Origin: CAVPGP01 sp963704025
Lineage (GTDB): Bacteria > Actinomycetota > Thermoleophilia > Gaiellales > Gaiellaceae
DNA length: 64,000 bases
Direction: 5' to 3'
Assembly (NCBI GenBank): GCA_963704025.1
Contig: CAVPGP010000001.1
Location: forward strand, 248,001-312,000
This document shows positions 9,089 through 17,200 of the stretch, in pieces (the first letter of the stretch is position 1; each line of letters begins with the position of its first letter). Made by a program: the position numbers and the translations under genes. The notes below the pieces were generated by a model that did not search any database, was not told the origin of the DNA, and saw nothing but the letters and a program-made list of their open reading frames with translations.

Positions 9089-9985
9089 TCAGAGAGCTGC
9101 CAGCTCGTCCCGGATCGGATCGAAGTCCGTATCGGCCTCCACCATCGCCTCGAGCGACGGGTCGAGCTCCAGCGCCCGTCCCACATGGGCGACCGCCTCT
9201 TCCCGCCGGCCGGCGAGGCTCTCGTAGCAGGCGAGGTTGTAGAGCACCATCGGGTCGTCCGGCCACGCCTCGGCGACCTCCGTCATCAGCTCGATCGCCC
9301 TCTCGTAGTCCTTCGCCTCGTAGAGCTCGTAGGAGGCGAACATCTGGTGGTAGCGCCGCCACATCTCCACCAGCCGGCGGAGCTCCTCGATCGGCTGCAC
9401 GTGGTCTTCCACGCGGAGGTCGGCGATTCGGTCGATGCGCTCGCGCCGCTCGGCGCCGCCGACGCGCTCGACGACGATCGCGGCGGACTGCTGACCGCGC
9501 CTGTCGCCTCCTGCGGCCTGTCCCGCCTCGAGCGAGGCCAGCATCCGCTCCAGGAGCGGGCCGCTCGTCTCCTCGAAGGCGCGGGCCATCTCCCGGACGA
9601 CGTCCTCGCCGGCGAGGATGTTCCCCTGGACCGAGTAGCCGTTCCCGACGAGGTGGCCGGCCCACTGCATGCATTCCGCGCCGGTCCACGCCGCGGCGCG
9701 CCCGTCCGCCGCGACGACGCCGATCTGCCGCGTCTCGCGGCCGGAATCGTTCGCGAGCGCCTCGGCGATCGCCTCCTTCGGATCGCGGCCCTGCTGGAGC
9801 AGCGCGAGGATCACGGGGCCGTAGCCCGCGACGCCTGCGGCCTGAGTGGCGACGGCTCCGACGCCGGCCTTCGCCCACGGCACGACCGACCCGACGGAGA
9901 AGTACCGTGACTGCACGGCGACGCCGACCTCGCCGGCCTCCGCGTCCGTGGCGACGATCGAGAACGTTCCGTGGACGGCGTCCAC
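9089..9985 (-). CDS. DUF1028 (Ntn-hydrolase-like) protein with C-terminal TPR
   Basis: A 298-residue protein. The N-terminal two thirds match DUF1028: GTFSIVATDAEAGEVGVAVQ, then GVGAVATQAAGVAGYGP and TGAECMQWAGHLVGNGYSVQ, with an Asn/Gln-rich loop (NGYSVQGNIL). This family has an Ntn-hydrolase-type fold and is thought to act as an amidohydrolase. Residues about 215-285 form two TPR-like helical repeats (ERAIELMTEVAEAWPDDP, LAGRREEAVAHVGRALELDP). Its place between a regulator and hyuA/hyuB fits a cyclic-amide catabolic pathway where a linear N-carbamoyl or peptide-like product must be cleaved; that role is inference. Confidence 0.85.
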   Translation of the reverse strand: MDAVHGTFSIVATDAEAGEVGVAVQSRYFSVGSVVPWAKAGVGAVATQAAGVAGYGPVILALLQQGRDPKEAIAEALANDSGRETRQIGVVAADGRAAAWTGAECMQWAGHLVGNGYSVQGNILAGEDVVREMARAFEETSGPLLERMLASLEAGQAAGGDRRGQQSAAIVVERVGGAERRERIDRIADLRVEDHVQPIEELRRLVEMWRRYHQMFASYELYEAKDYERAIELMTEVAEAWPDDPMVLYNLACYESLAGRREEAVAHVGRALELDPSLEAMVEADTDFDPIRDELAAL

Positions 9986-9994
9986 GCGGGGAGC

Positions 9995-10522
9995 CTACTG
10001 TGGCGCGTGCCGCGTGCGATAGGAACGGACCTTCGCGCGATTGCCGCACGCGCGCATCGAGCACCAGGCCCGCGAGCGGTTCCGCGCGTGGTCGACGAAG
10101 GCCCAGCGGCAGTCGTCCGCGCGACACGCCTTCAACCGGCCCCAGCTGTCGTCCCCGTGCGCCGCGGCGACCGCGGCGACGAGCCGCCCTAGGGCGCCGT
10201 CCACGCCGCCCGAGCGCGGCTCGAGCGCGGGCGTGCCGTCGACCCGGAAGGTGAGCTCGAGGCGCGCCCTCCGCGCGGCCTCCACGAGGACACCCGGACG
10301 CGCCTCGACGTCGACGGCGTTGTTGCGCAGCAGCTGCGCGCGGATCGCCTCGCGGAGCGCGACGGTCCGCGCCCGGTCGTCCGACGAGACCCGGGCGCTC
10401 CCGGGGAGGAGCCCCTTCCCCCTCAGCCAGTCCCGCACGGCAGCGGGCGTCTCGAGCGCCTCGCCGTCGTCGTAGGCCCACGTGTTGACGAAGTCCCTGA
10501 TCAGCGCCAGATCGTCGCTCAT
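9995..10522 (-). CDS. CGNR zinc-finger / ABATE-domain transcriptional regulator
   Basis: A 175-residue protein with an N-terminal ABATE-type helical domain (LALIRDFVNTW, AAVRDWL) and a C-terminal CGNR zinc finger carrying C-R-A-D-D-C, then C-S-M-R-A-C-G-N-R-A. These four Cys bind zinc and the motif is typical of putative DNA-binding regulators in actinobacteria. It is the first gene of the operon leading into the DUF1028 and hyu genes, nine bases upstream of the next gene. A palindromic site in the shared promoter region (10545-10558) is a natural candidate for its binding, which would also control the divergent gene. Confidence 0.85.
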   Translation of the reverse strand: MSDDLALIRDFVNTWAYDDGEALETPAAVRDWLRGKGLLPGSARVSSDDRARTVALREAIRAQLLRNNAVDVEARPGVLVEAARRARLELTFRVDGTPALEPRSGGVDGALGRLVAAVAAAHGDDSWGRLKACRADDCRWAFVDHARNRSRAWCSMRACGNRAKVRSYRTRHAPQ

Positions 10523-10539
10523 GTCACCGCCGATTCTCC

Positions 10540-10568
10540 TTGACCGGTTACGTAACCGTCAATATACT
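10540..10568 (+). promoter_or_regulatory. Strong promoter with internal palindromic operator
   Basis: TTGACC (10540-10545) and TATACT (10563-10568) are separated by exactly 17 bases, an excellent housekeeping promoter for the plus-strand gene at 10628. The spacer holds the 14-bp palindrome CGGTTACGTAACCG (10545-10558). On the minus strand TATATT overlaps the same -10 bases and could serve the CGNR gene, with the palindrome in its initially transcribed region. A related half-site GGTTACG follows at 10574. Confidence 0.75.
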
Positions 10569-10627
10569 GAGAGTGGTTACGAAGCGAGACCAGGAAAGAG
10601 ACCAGGAAACGAGGCCTGGAGGTCGAG

Positions 10628-11029
10628 ATGCATCCTGAGTTCATCGAGTTCGTCGCCAGGGAGCGGGCGAAGGAGTTCGCCAAAGCGTCGGAGCGCGCCG
10701 CGCTCGTCGCGCAGGCGCTAGCGGGGACGGATCGGCAGCGGGACGGGCGGTCGATCTCGATCCGGCTCTGCCGCGTCGACGACCATCCGGCTCTCAAGCG
10801 CCTCGCGGAACTGGAGAGCCGCCAGCTCCCCGGCGGCTCGTTCGTGATCGGCGAGATCGACGGTGTTGTCTCGGCCGCCTGGCCGCTGGACGAGGACGCG
10901 CCCGCGCTCGCCGACCCCTTCCTCCATACGGAGCAGCTCGTCTCGCTGCTGGCTCTGCGCGCCGCGCAGCTTCGTCGCGCCGAGCGGCGCCGGGTGCCGC
11001 GCCTCCGCCGGCGGACGGCCGAGGCCTAG
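10628..11029 (+). CDS. Hypothetical protein, possible GNAT-like half domain
   Basis: A 133-residue protein with ATG 10628. The middle reads ISIRLCRVDDHPALKRLAEL, then PGGSFVIGEIDGVVSAAWPL, which resembles the first strands of a GNAT acetyltransferase (IR..-DxxALxxLA, xVxEIDGxVVAAxPL), but the acetyl-CoA loop is absent. The C-terminus is Arg-rich (RRAERRRVPRLRRR). It is driven by the strong palindrome-bearing promoter and followed by a terminator, so it is a monocistronic unit opposed to the hyu operon. Function unknown; joint regulation with the hyu genes is inferred. Confidence 0.65.
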   Translation: MHPEFIEFVARERAKEFAKASERAALVAQALAGTDRQRDGRSISIRLCRVDDHPALKRLAELESRQLPGGSFVIGEIDGVVSAAWPLDEDAPALADPFLHTEQLVSLLALRAAQLRRAERRRVPRLRRRTAEA

Positions 11030-11050
11030 AGCCTTCGCCCCAACCGAACG

Positions 11051-11077
11051 AAAACGCCCGCCTGAGCGGGCGTTTTT
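11051..11077. terminator. Bidirectional intrinsic terminator
   Basis: A perfect 11-bp stem (arms AAAACGCCCGC at 11051-11061 and its complement at 11066-11076) with a four-base CTGA loop, flanked by an A-run on one side and a T-run on the other. It can end both the plus-strand gene before it and the minus-strand tRNA-Ala transcript. Confidence 0.9.
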
Positions 11078-11079
11078 CA

Positions 11080-11152
11080 TGGAGCCAGCCGGGCTCGAAC
11101 CGGCGACCTTCGCGCTGCCAGCGCGACGCTCTCCCAGCTGAGCTATGGCCCC
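11080..11152 (-). tRNA. tRNA-Ala (anticodon GGC)
   Basis: A 73-nt gene that folds as a complete cloverleaf: acceptor GGGGCCA paired with TGGCTCC, D-arm GCTCAGCTGGGAGAGC, anticodon loop CTGGCAG (anticodon GGC), T-loop TTCGAGC and discriminator A. No CCA is encoded: the genomic sequence continues with TGAAAAACG into the terminator. It decodes GCC/GCU alanine codons. Confidence 0.97.
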
Positions 11153-11164
11153 TGGGGTGCCTGG

Positions 11165-11170
11165 ATTGTA
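11165..11170 (-). promoter_or_regulatory. Probable -10 element for tRNA-Ala
   Basis: TACAAT on the minus strand lies 12 bases upstream of the mature tRNA 5' end, a proper distance for a short leader. The -35 region is GC-rich and poorly conserved. Confidence 0.55.
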
Positions 11171-11227
11171 GCGGGTCGGATTTTCGCCCGCGACGCGGCG
11201 CGATGCCGCGCCGACGCCGAGGGGATG

Positions 11228-11584
11228 CTAGCCCGCGGCCGCTTCGACAGCGACCGAGGGCACGTCGCCCCACAGCTCGTCGAGGCGGTAGAACGCGCGC
11301 TGCTCCGGCGTGAAGACGTGCAGGACGACGTCGAGGTAGTCGGCGATGATCCAGGACGCCTCGCGCTCGCCGTCGACGGAACGCGGGACCAGGCGCCCCT
11401 CGCGCTTCAGCGTCTCGCGGACCTCGTCCCAGATCGCCTTGGTCTGGCGCGAGTTGCGGCCCGTGGCGACGACGAAGAAGTCGGTGTAGGAGCACACCGG
11501 CCGCATGTCGAGGATGACGACGTCGCTCGCGAGCTTCTCCTGGGCGAGGGCCGCGATTCGCTTGGCCTGATCAATCGTTTCCAA
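11228..11584 (-). CDS. rsfS: Ribosomal silencing factor RsfS
   Basis: A 118-residue RsfS/Iojap-family protein that binds ribosomal protein L14 and blocks joining of the 30S and 50S subunits when nutrients are low. Family features: ASDVVILDMRPVCSYTDFFV, then ATGRNSRQTKAIWDEV and the C-terminal ASWIIADYLDVVLHVFTPEQ, with RAFYRLDELWGD. Length is typical. It follows nadD by seven bases and is the last protein gene of the obgE-nadD-rsfS group, an arrangement conserved in many bacteria. Confidence 0.96.
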   Translation of the reverse strand: METIDQAKRIAALAQEKLASDVVILDMRPVCSYTDFFVVATGRNSRQTKAIWDEVRETLKREGRLVPRSVDGEREASWIIADYLDVVLHVFTPEQRAFYRLDELWGDVPSVAVEAAAG

Positions 11585-11591
11585 CCACTCC

Positions 11592-12167
11592 TCACTTTAC
11601 CCGCCCGCACAGGCGATAGAGGCGTCGCGCCTCGATTTCTCGCGCGACGGCGTCCGGGACGAGTCCCTCGATCGAGCCGCCCGCCGCCACGCGTGCCCGT
11701 AGGGCGCGGGAGGAGATCGGCAGCTCGGGGATCTCGAAGAAGAGGACGCGCTCGGGCTGCGAGACCTGCTCCAGCACCGAATGGAGCGCGTCCGGCGGGA
11801 CGCCGGGGCGCGTCGCGACGCCGAGCCGCGCGTGCTCGAGCACGGCCCCGGGGTCGTGCCAGCCCGGAAAGTCGCGAAACTGATCGGCGCCCATCAGGAA
11901 GATCACCGCGCCGTCGCGCCGCTCTGCCTCGCGCACCGTCACGTCGGTCGTCGAATCCTCAACCTCGATCTCGTTCCCGGGGAAGGCGGCGCGGGCGAGG
12001 GCGAGCCGGTCCTGGAGGGGCGTGAGCACCGCCTTGTGGCGCGGACTCGCGGCGACGAGGATGACGACTCGATCCAGGCCCAGCGCGTCCCGGGCCGCCT
12101 CAACGAGCGCGACGTGACCGTTGTGCGGCGGGTCGAACGAGGAGCCGAAGAGCCCGACTACTCCCAC
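11592..12167 (-). CDS. nadD: Nicotinate-nucleotide adenylyltransferase
   Basis: Joins ATP and nicotinate mononucleotide to form deamido-NAD in cytosolic NAD synthesis. The nucleotidyltransferase motif GSSFDPPHNGH lies at the N-terminus, GADQFRDFPGW in the middle and the C-terminal ISSRALRARVA corresponds to the ISSTxxR motif. The 191-residue length is normal. ATG 12167 lies four bases after the obgE stop, so it is co-transcribed with obgE and rsfS. Confidence 0.96.
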   Translation of the reverse strand: MGVVGLFGSSFDPPHNGHVALVEAARDALGLDRVVILVAASPRHKAVLTPLQDRLALARAAFPGNEIEVEDSTTDVTVREAERRDGAVIFLMGADQFRDFPGWHDPGAVLEHARLGVATRPGVPPDALHSVLEQVSQPERVLFFEIPELPISSRALRARVAAGGSIEGLVPDAVAREIEARRLYRLCGRVK

Positions 12168-12171
12168 GGAG

Positions 12172-13359
12172 TCACTCCCACTCGAGCGTCTCGCCCTCGA
12201 CCTCGACCTCCGTGCCCCTCTTGATCCCGATCGCCCGCAGCGCCGCCTCGAGCTCCTCCTCCGACGCGCTGCCCGTGATCCGGAAGCCGCGGTCGGTGCG
12301 ATAGATCCGGAACCGCCGCCGCGCCGGCTGCGGCCGGTAGACGAGGAAGTCCGCCAGCCCGTCGTCGTCCCCGACCGGCTGCTCGCCGGGCTCCGGGCAG
12401 ATCGAGAAGAGCGCCCGCCTGAAGTCGTCGACGCCCTCCCCCGTCGCCGCCGACAGCTGGAAGACGCGGACGATGCGCGGGTCGTCGAGCTCGAATCGCT
12501 GGGGCTCCGGCAGCAGGTCGAGCTTGTTCAGCACGACCACCTGGGGGAGCTCGTCGAGCCCGGCTCCGTACAGGTGCAGCTCCTGGTCGATCGTCTCGAA
12601 CTGCTCCTCCGGGTCGGCGACGGCCGCGTCGATCACGTGCACGAGCAGACGGGCGCGCTCGAGGTGGGCGAGGAACTCGTGGCCAAGGCCGACGCCCTGG
12701 CTCGCGCCCTCGATCAGGCCCGGCACGTCCGCGACGACGAGCTGCCGCCCGTCCGGTGCGTCGACGGTGCCGAGGATCGGCTGGAGGGTGGTGAACGGAT
12801 AGCTCGCGACCTTCGGCCGCGCGTTCGAGATCCGGGTCAGCAGCGACGACTTCCCGGCGTTCGGCAGCCCGACGAGCGCCGCGTCCGCGAGCAGCTTCAG
12901 GTGCAGCTCGAGCTCCGCCTCCTCGCCCGGGTCGCCGACCTCGGCGAAGCGCGGCGCCTGGCGTGTCGGCGTCGCAAAGCGCGCGTTGCCCTTGCCGCCC
13001 GCGCCGCCGCGCGCGATGACGACGCGCACTCCCGGCCGCGCCAGGTCCGCGATCTGCCGTCCGTCCTCGCCGAGCACCTCGGTGCCGACAGGGACGCGCA
13101 GCTCGACGTCGCCGCCGTCGGCTCCGTGCTTGCGCGAGCCGCGCCCCGGGCCGCCCCGCTCCGCCTTGTAGGTGCGGGGCGCCCTGTAGCGCGAGAGATC
13201 CCGGAGGTCGGGATCCGCGACGAGCACGACGTCGCCGCCGCGACCGCCGTCGCCGCCGTCCGGACCGCCCCTGGGGACGAACTTCTCGCGGCGAAAGCTC
13301 AGCCCGCCGTCGCCGCCCCGCCCGGCCTGGACGTGCAGCCGGGCCCGGTCGTGGAACAC
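12172..13359 (-). CDS. obgE: Obg GTPase (ribosome assembly / stress)
   Basis: A 395-residue GTPase with three domains: the glycine-rich Obg fold (residues about 1-155, with RGGDGGLSFRREKFVPRGG), the G domain (G1 GLPNAGKSS, G3 DVPGLIEGA, G4 NKLD, G5 SAATG), and a C-terminal OCT domain after residue about 330 (FRITGSASEEELEAALRAIG). It binds the 50S subunit and links its maturation to GTP and ppGpp. The GTG start at 13359 lies eight bases after the rpmA stop, with little Shine-Dalgarno, so translation is probably coupled to rpmA. Confidence 0.96.
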   Translation of the reverse strand: MFHDRARLHVQAGRGGDGGLSFRREKFVPRGGPDGGDGGRGGDVVLVADPDLRDLSRYRAPRTYKAERGGPGRGSRKHGADGGDVELRVPVGTEVLGEDGRQIADLARPGVRVVIARGGAGGKGNARFATPTRQAPRFAEVGDPGEEAELELHLKLLADAALVGLPNAGKSSLLTRISNARPKVASYPFTTLQPILGTVDAPDGRQLVVADVPGLIEGASQGVGLGHEFLAHLERARLLVHVIDAAVADPEEQFETIDQELHLYGAGLDELPQVVVLNKLDLLPEPQRFELDDPRIVRVFQLSAATGEGVDDFRRALFSICPEPGEQPVGDDDGLADFLVYRPQPARRRFRIYRTDRGFRITGSASEEELEAALRAIGIKRGTEVEVEGETLEWE

Positions 13360-13367
13360 CGTGTTGC

Positions 13368-13619
13368 CTAGGCGTCGACGATCTCGACGAAGCGGCGGTC
13401 GCCGCTGGTGCGGAACGAGAGCACGCCGTCGCGCAGCGCGAAGATGGTGTCGTCCCTGCCGATCCCGGCTCCGGGGCCGGGGCGGAACCGCGTCCCGCGC
13501 TGGCGGACGATGATGTTGCCGGCCCTGACGCTCTGGCCCGCGAACATCTTCACCCCGAGGAACTGCGGGTTCGAGTCGCGGCCGTTCTTCGAGGAGCCGA
13601 GGCCCTTCTTGTGTGCCAT
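13368..13619 (-). CDS. rpmA: 50S ribosomal protein L27
   Basis: An 83-residue protein beginning MAHKKGLGSSKNGRDSN, the flexible N-terminus that reaches the peptidyl-transferase centre, followed by GVKMFAGQSVRAGNIIVRQR and FRPGPGAGIGRD. It begins directly at HKKG without the cleavable N-terminal extension found in Firmicutes. The ATG lies immediately after the L21 stop (TAGATG). Standard rplU-rpmA-obgE order. Confidence 0.98.
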   Translation of the reverse strand: MAHKKGLGSSKNGRDSNPQFLGVKMFAGQSVRAGNIIVRQRGTRFRPGPGAGIGRDDTIFALRDGVLSFRTSGDRRFVEIVDA

Positions 13620-14186
13620 CTAGTGATCCTCCTTCGCCGCGAGCGCGGACTCGAGCGCGGAGATCGCGCCCTTGCGCTTCGCGTGCCCCTGCTCGTACTC
13701 CAGCGCCGCCTCGAGCATCGGGCGGTTCCAGCTCTTGGCGCCCTCGTGGATCTCGGCGACGGTCATGTCGGCGTAGCCGGACGGCATGCCCTTCGGGGCT
13801 TCGTCGGGCTTGGCAGCGGTCTGCTCGGTTGCCTTCTCGACAGCCGGCTGCTTCTCGGCCTTGGCCGCGGACTTCTTCGCCGCGCCCTTGCCGATCGACT
13901 CGATCTGGATCGTCGACAGGGAGGCGCGGAAGCCGTTGTGGCGCTTGTAGCCCGTGCGGCGGCGGTACTTGCCGATGCGCACCTTCTCGCCCTTGAGGTT
14001 CTCGAGCACGCGCGCCGTCACCGTGACGCCGGACGGCTGCAGCTCGGCCGCCCCGTCGCCGCCCATGAAGAGGATCTCCGGCGAGAACGTCTGCCCGGGC
14101 TCCGTCGCAAGGCGGTCGACCGTCAAGGTCTGGCCCTCCTTGACCACGTACTGCTTGCCGCCGAGTGTGATGATCGCGTAGCTCAT
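13620..14186 (-). CDS. rplU: 50S ribosomal protein L21 with long C-terminal extension
   Basis: Residues 1-100 are canonical L21 (MSYAIITLGGKQYVVKEGQ, then KVRIGKYRRRTGYKRHNGFR). The remaining 88 residues are an extension: a Lys/Ala/Glu-rich linker and a compact helical region (YADMTVAEIHEGAKSWNRP, then ALEYEQGHAKRKGAISALES) resembling a small SAP- or Rho-N-like helical module. Bacterial L21 is usually about 103 residues, so the extension nearly doubles it. The frame remains intact to a stop abutting rpmA, so this is not read-through. Confidence 0.95.
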   Translation of the reverse strand: MSYAIITLGGKQYVVKEGQTLTVDRLATEPGQTFSPEILFMGGDGAAELQPSGVTVTARVLENLKGEKVRIGKYRRRTGYKRHNGFRASLSTIQIESIGKGAAKKSAAKAEKQPAVEKATEQTAAKPDEAPKGMPSGYADMTVAEIHEGAKSWNRPMLEAALEYEQGHAKRKGAISALESALAAKEDH

Positions 14187-14220
14187 GAGCCTGAGTTCGA
14201 GAAGCGTGATTTAGACGTGC

Positions 14221-14242
14221 AAAACGCGGGCGCATGCCCGCG
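14221..14242 (-). terminator. Probable intrinsic terminator after the RNase E/G gene
   Basis: On the minus strand a 7-bp CGCGGGC/GCCCGCG stem with a four-base loop is followed by TTTT. It lies between the RNase E/G stop (14254) and the rplU start (14186), so it probably limits read-through into the ribosomal operon, which then needs its own promoter in the same short gap. Confidence 0.6.
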
Positions 14243-14253
14243 ACCGGCGCAGT

Positions 14254-17200
14254 CTAGCGATTCCTGCTGCGTTCCGCCCGCTCGAAATCGTCGATCCACT
14301 GCGACATCGGCACGTATCCAGGAACGTCGTCCGCAGCCTCGCCCGGATCGTCGCTCTCATCGGGCTCCGCTTCCGCCTCTGGGGTGGCCTGGGGCTCCGA
14401 CTCGGCCGCCGGCTCCGCCTCCGCCGGCTCGACCTCTGCCGGCTCGACGTCTGCCGACTCGATGTCGAGCGGCTCGATCTGTGCCGACTCGAGCTCTCCC
14501 GATTGGGGGCTCACGGGCGCTCCGTCGCCCAGCTCCTCGCCGTTCTCGGACACGGAGGCCGGCTTCTTCTTGCGGTTCCGGCCGCCGCGGGAGCCGCGAC
14601 GCGTCTTCTTGCGCGGCTTCGGCTCGGTCCCGTTCTCTGAGGACTCTCCCTCGACCAGCTCAACCGCAGGCGCCGCCTCGGCCGGCGGCTCCTCGCCGGC
14701 CACGGGCGCGTCCTCACGACCGAGCGCGTCGTCGGGCAGGTGGATGCGCGGTGCCGCGGCCTCGCGCGTCTCCTTTGCGGGCGCCTCGTCCACGGTCGCG
14801 ACGGCCTCCTCACCGGCCTCGACCGCGGCGTCATCGGCCGGCTTCTTCTTCCGCCGCCGGCCGCCGCGCGAGCCGCGCCGCGTCCGCTTCTTCGGCGCTG
14901 TGCCTTCGGCGGCCTCGCCCTCCTCGGCGACTGCCTCGAGGTCGTCATCGTCCTCGGGTTCTTCGTCCTCGGGCTCGTCGTCCTCGAGCTCTGGCTCGTC
15001 CTCCAGCTCCTCCTCCTCCAGCTGGAGCTCCTCGGCCTCCACCTCCACCTCTGCCTTCGGCGCAGCTCCACTGTCGGCCTTACTGTCGGCCTTCTTCCGC
15101 GGAGCGCGCGTCGGCTTCTCCGCCTCGGCCTCGGCCGTGATCGGCTCGTCGTCCTTCGCGATCGGCTGCACGAGCTCCCCGTACGCCTGGCCGTCGAGGA
15201 CGCGCACGATCCGCACCTTCATCTTCTTCCCGACGAGCTTCGCCGCGCCGCCGACGTTGACGTCGAGGTCGTCGATCTTCGCGACGCCCGCCTCGGGGTC
15301 GTGGAGGCCGACCTCGACGAGCTTCAACTCCAGCTCGGCGCCCTCCGCAACCGGCGCCTGCGGCTGCAGCTTCGCGAGGGTTCCCTGCTCGAGCACCAGG
15401 AAGTGGTCGAGATGGACGTCCTCCTTCCCGACGACGAAGAACCGCTTCTTCGTCAGCTCCTCGATCTCGACCAGGCGCGATGCGCCGGGGCCGACGAGCA
15501 GCGCCGCGATCCGGGCGTTCAGCTCGGCCCGGAACGCCTTGGCGCGCGAGCCGGGGGCCGCCAGCGCGCGCAGCTTCCGCTCGATCTCGATCGCCGTCGT
15601 GCGCTCGGAGCGGACGATCCCGTCTCCGCCGCAGGTCGGGCACTTCCGCGTCATCACCTCACGCGGTCCGTCCGTGACGTTCTGTCTCGTCATCTCGACG
15701 AGGCCGAGCGGCGAGATCTCGACGACGTACGTCTTCGTCCGGTCGCGCTCCAGCTCGGTACGGAGCGCCTCCTCGACGGAGGCGCGGTTCTTCGGGTTCG
15801 CCATGTCGATGAAGTCGATGACGATGATCCCGCCCACGTCGCGCAGGCGCAGCTGGCGGACGACCTCCTTGACCGCCTCGAGATTGTTCTTCGTGATGGT
15901 GTCCTCGAGCCGGCCACTCGAGCTCTTCGAGCGCGAGCCCACGAAGCGCCCCGTGTTGACGTCGATGACCGTAAACGCCTCGGCGTAGTCGAAGACGAGG
16001 TACCCGCCCGACGGTAGGTCGACCCGGCGGGAGAGCGTCGACTCGATCTCGGCCTGGACGCCGAACGCGTCGAAGAGCGGCTCGCGCTCCTTGTAGCGGA
16101 CGACCCGCTCGACCATGTGCGGCGAGGTCTTCTTCAGGTAGCCGACGATCCGCTTGAACGCGCGGTCGTTGTCGACGAGCGCCCGCACGAAGTCGCCGGT
16201 GAAGAGGTCGCGCGTGACGCGAAGCGGCAGCTCGGCCTCCTGGTAGACGAGCGTCGGCGCCTTCGTGGCCTTGGCCCGCGCCTCGATCGACTTCCAGAGC
16301 CGCTGCAGGAAGACGAGATCGCGCTCCACGTCCTCGGCAGAGGCGCCCTCGGCTGCGGTCCGGACGATGATTCCGCCCTTCGGCTGCGGCTTGATCGCCT
16401 TGACGATCTCCTTCAGGCGGACCCGTTCGTCGTCCTCGAGCCGGCGCGAGACGCCGAGCCCGTCGCCGTGCGGCTGGTAGACGACGAAACGCCCCGGGAG
16501 CGAGATCTCGGTCGTCAGCCGCGCGCCCTTCGTCTTCATCGGGTCCTTGACCGCCTGGACGAGGACGTCCTGGCCGCGCGAGATCAGATCCTGGATCTTG
16601 CGCGCGCCTCTGCGGCCCTCGAGCTCCGGGCCGACGATCTCGTCCACGTAGAGGAAGCCGTTCTTCTCGAGGCCGATCTCGACGAACGCGGCCTCCATGC
16701 CGGGCAGCACGTTGTCGACGACGCCCTTGTAGATGTTGCCGGCGATCGAGCGCTTCTCGGGCCGTTCGAGGTAGACCTCGGCGACGCGGTCGTCCTCGAG
16801 GACCGCGACCCGGCGCTCGCCCGCGTCGATCGAGACCAGCAGCTCGCGCTTGGCCTGAGGCAGCGGCGCGCGCTTCTGAGGGGTGCGGCGGCGCTGCTGC
16901 GGCCGCTCGCGCCGCTTCGCGTCCTTCCTCGCCGTCTCCCGCTTCTCGGCCCGCTGGGACTTCTCCGCAGGCTGCTTCTTCGCGGACGGCCGGGCAGGCC
17001 CGGCCGGCTGCTCGAGGACGGCGGTCGCGGCGCGGTCGGGGGCCGCCTCGGCGCCCGTGCCGCGAGCGCCGTTCGACCCGGCAGGCTTCTTGCGGCCGCG
17101 TCCTCCGCGTGATCCTCGGCGGCGGGGCTTCTTCTGGGTCTCGTCGTCGCCGGCCTCGACGGCCGGCGGCGTGTGGATTACAGGCTGGGACTGCTCTTCG

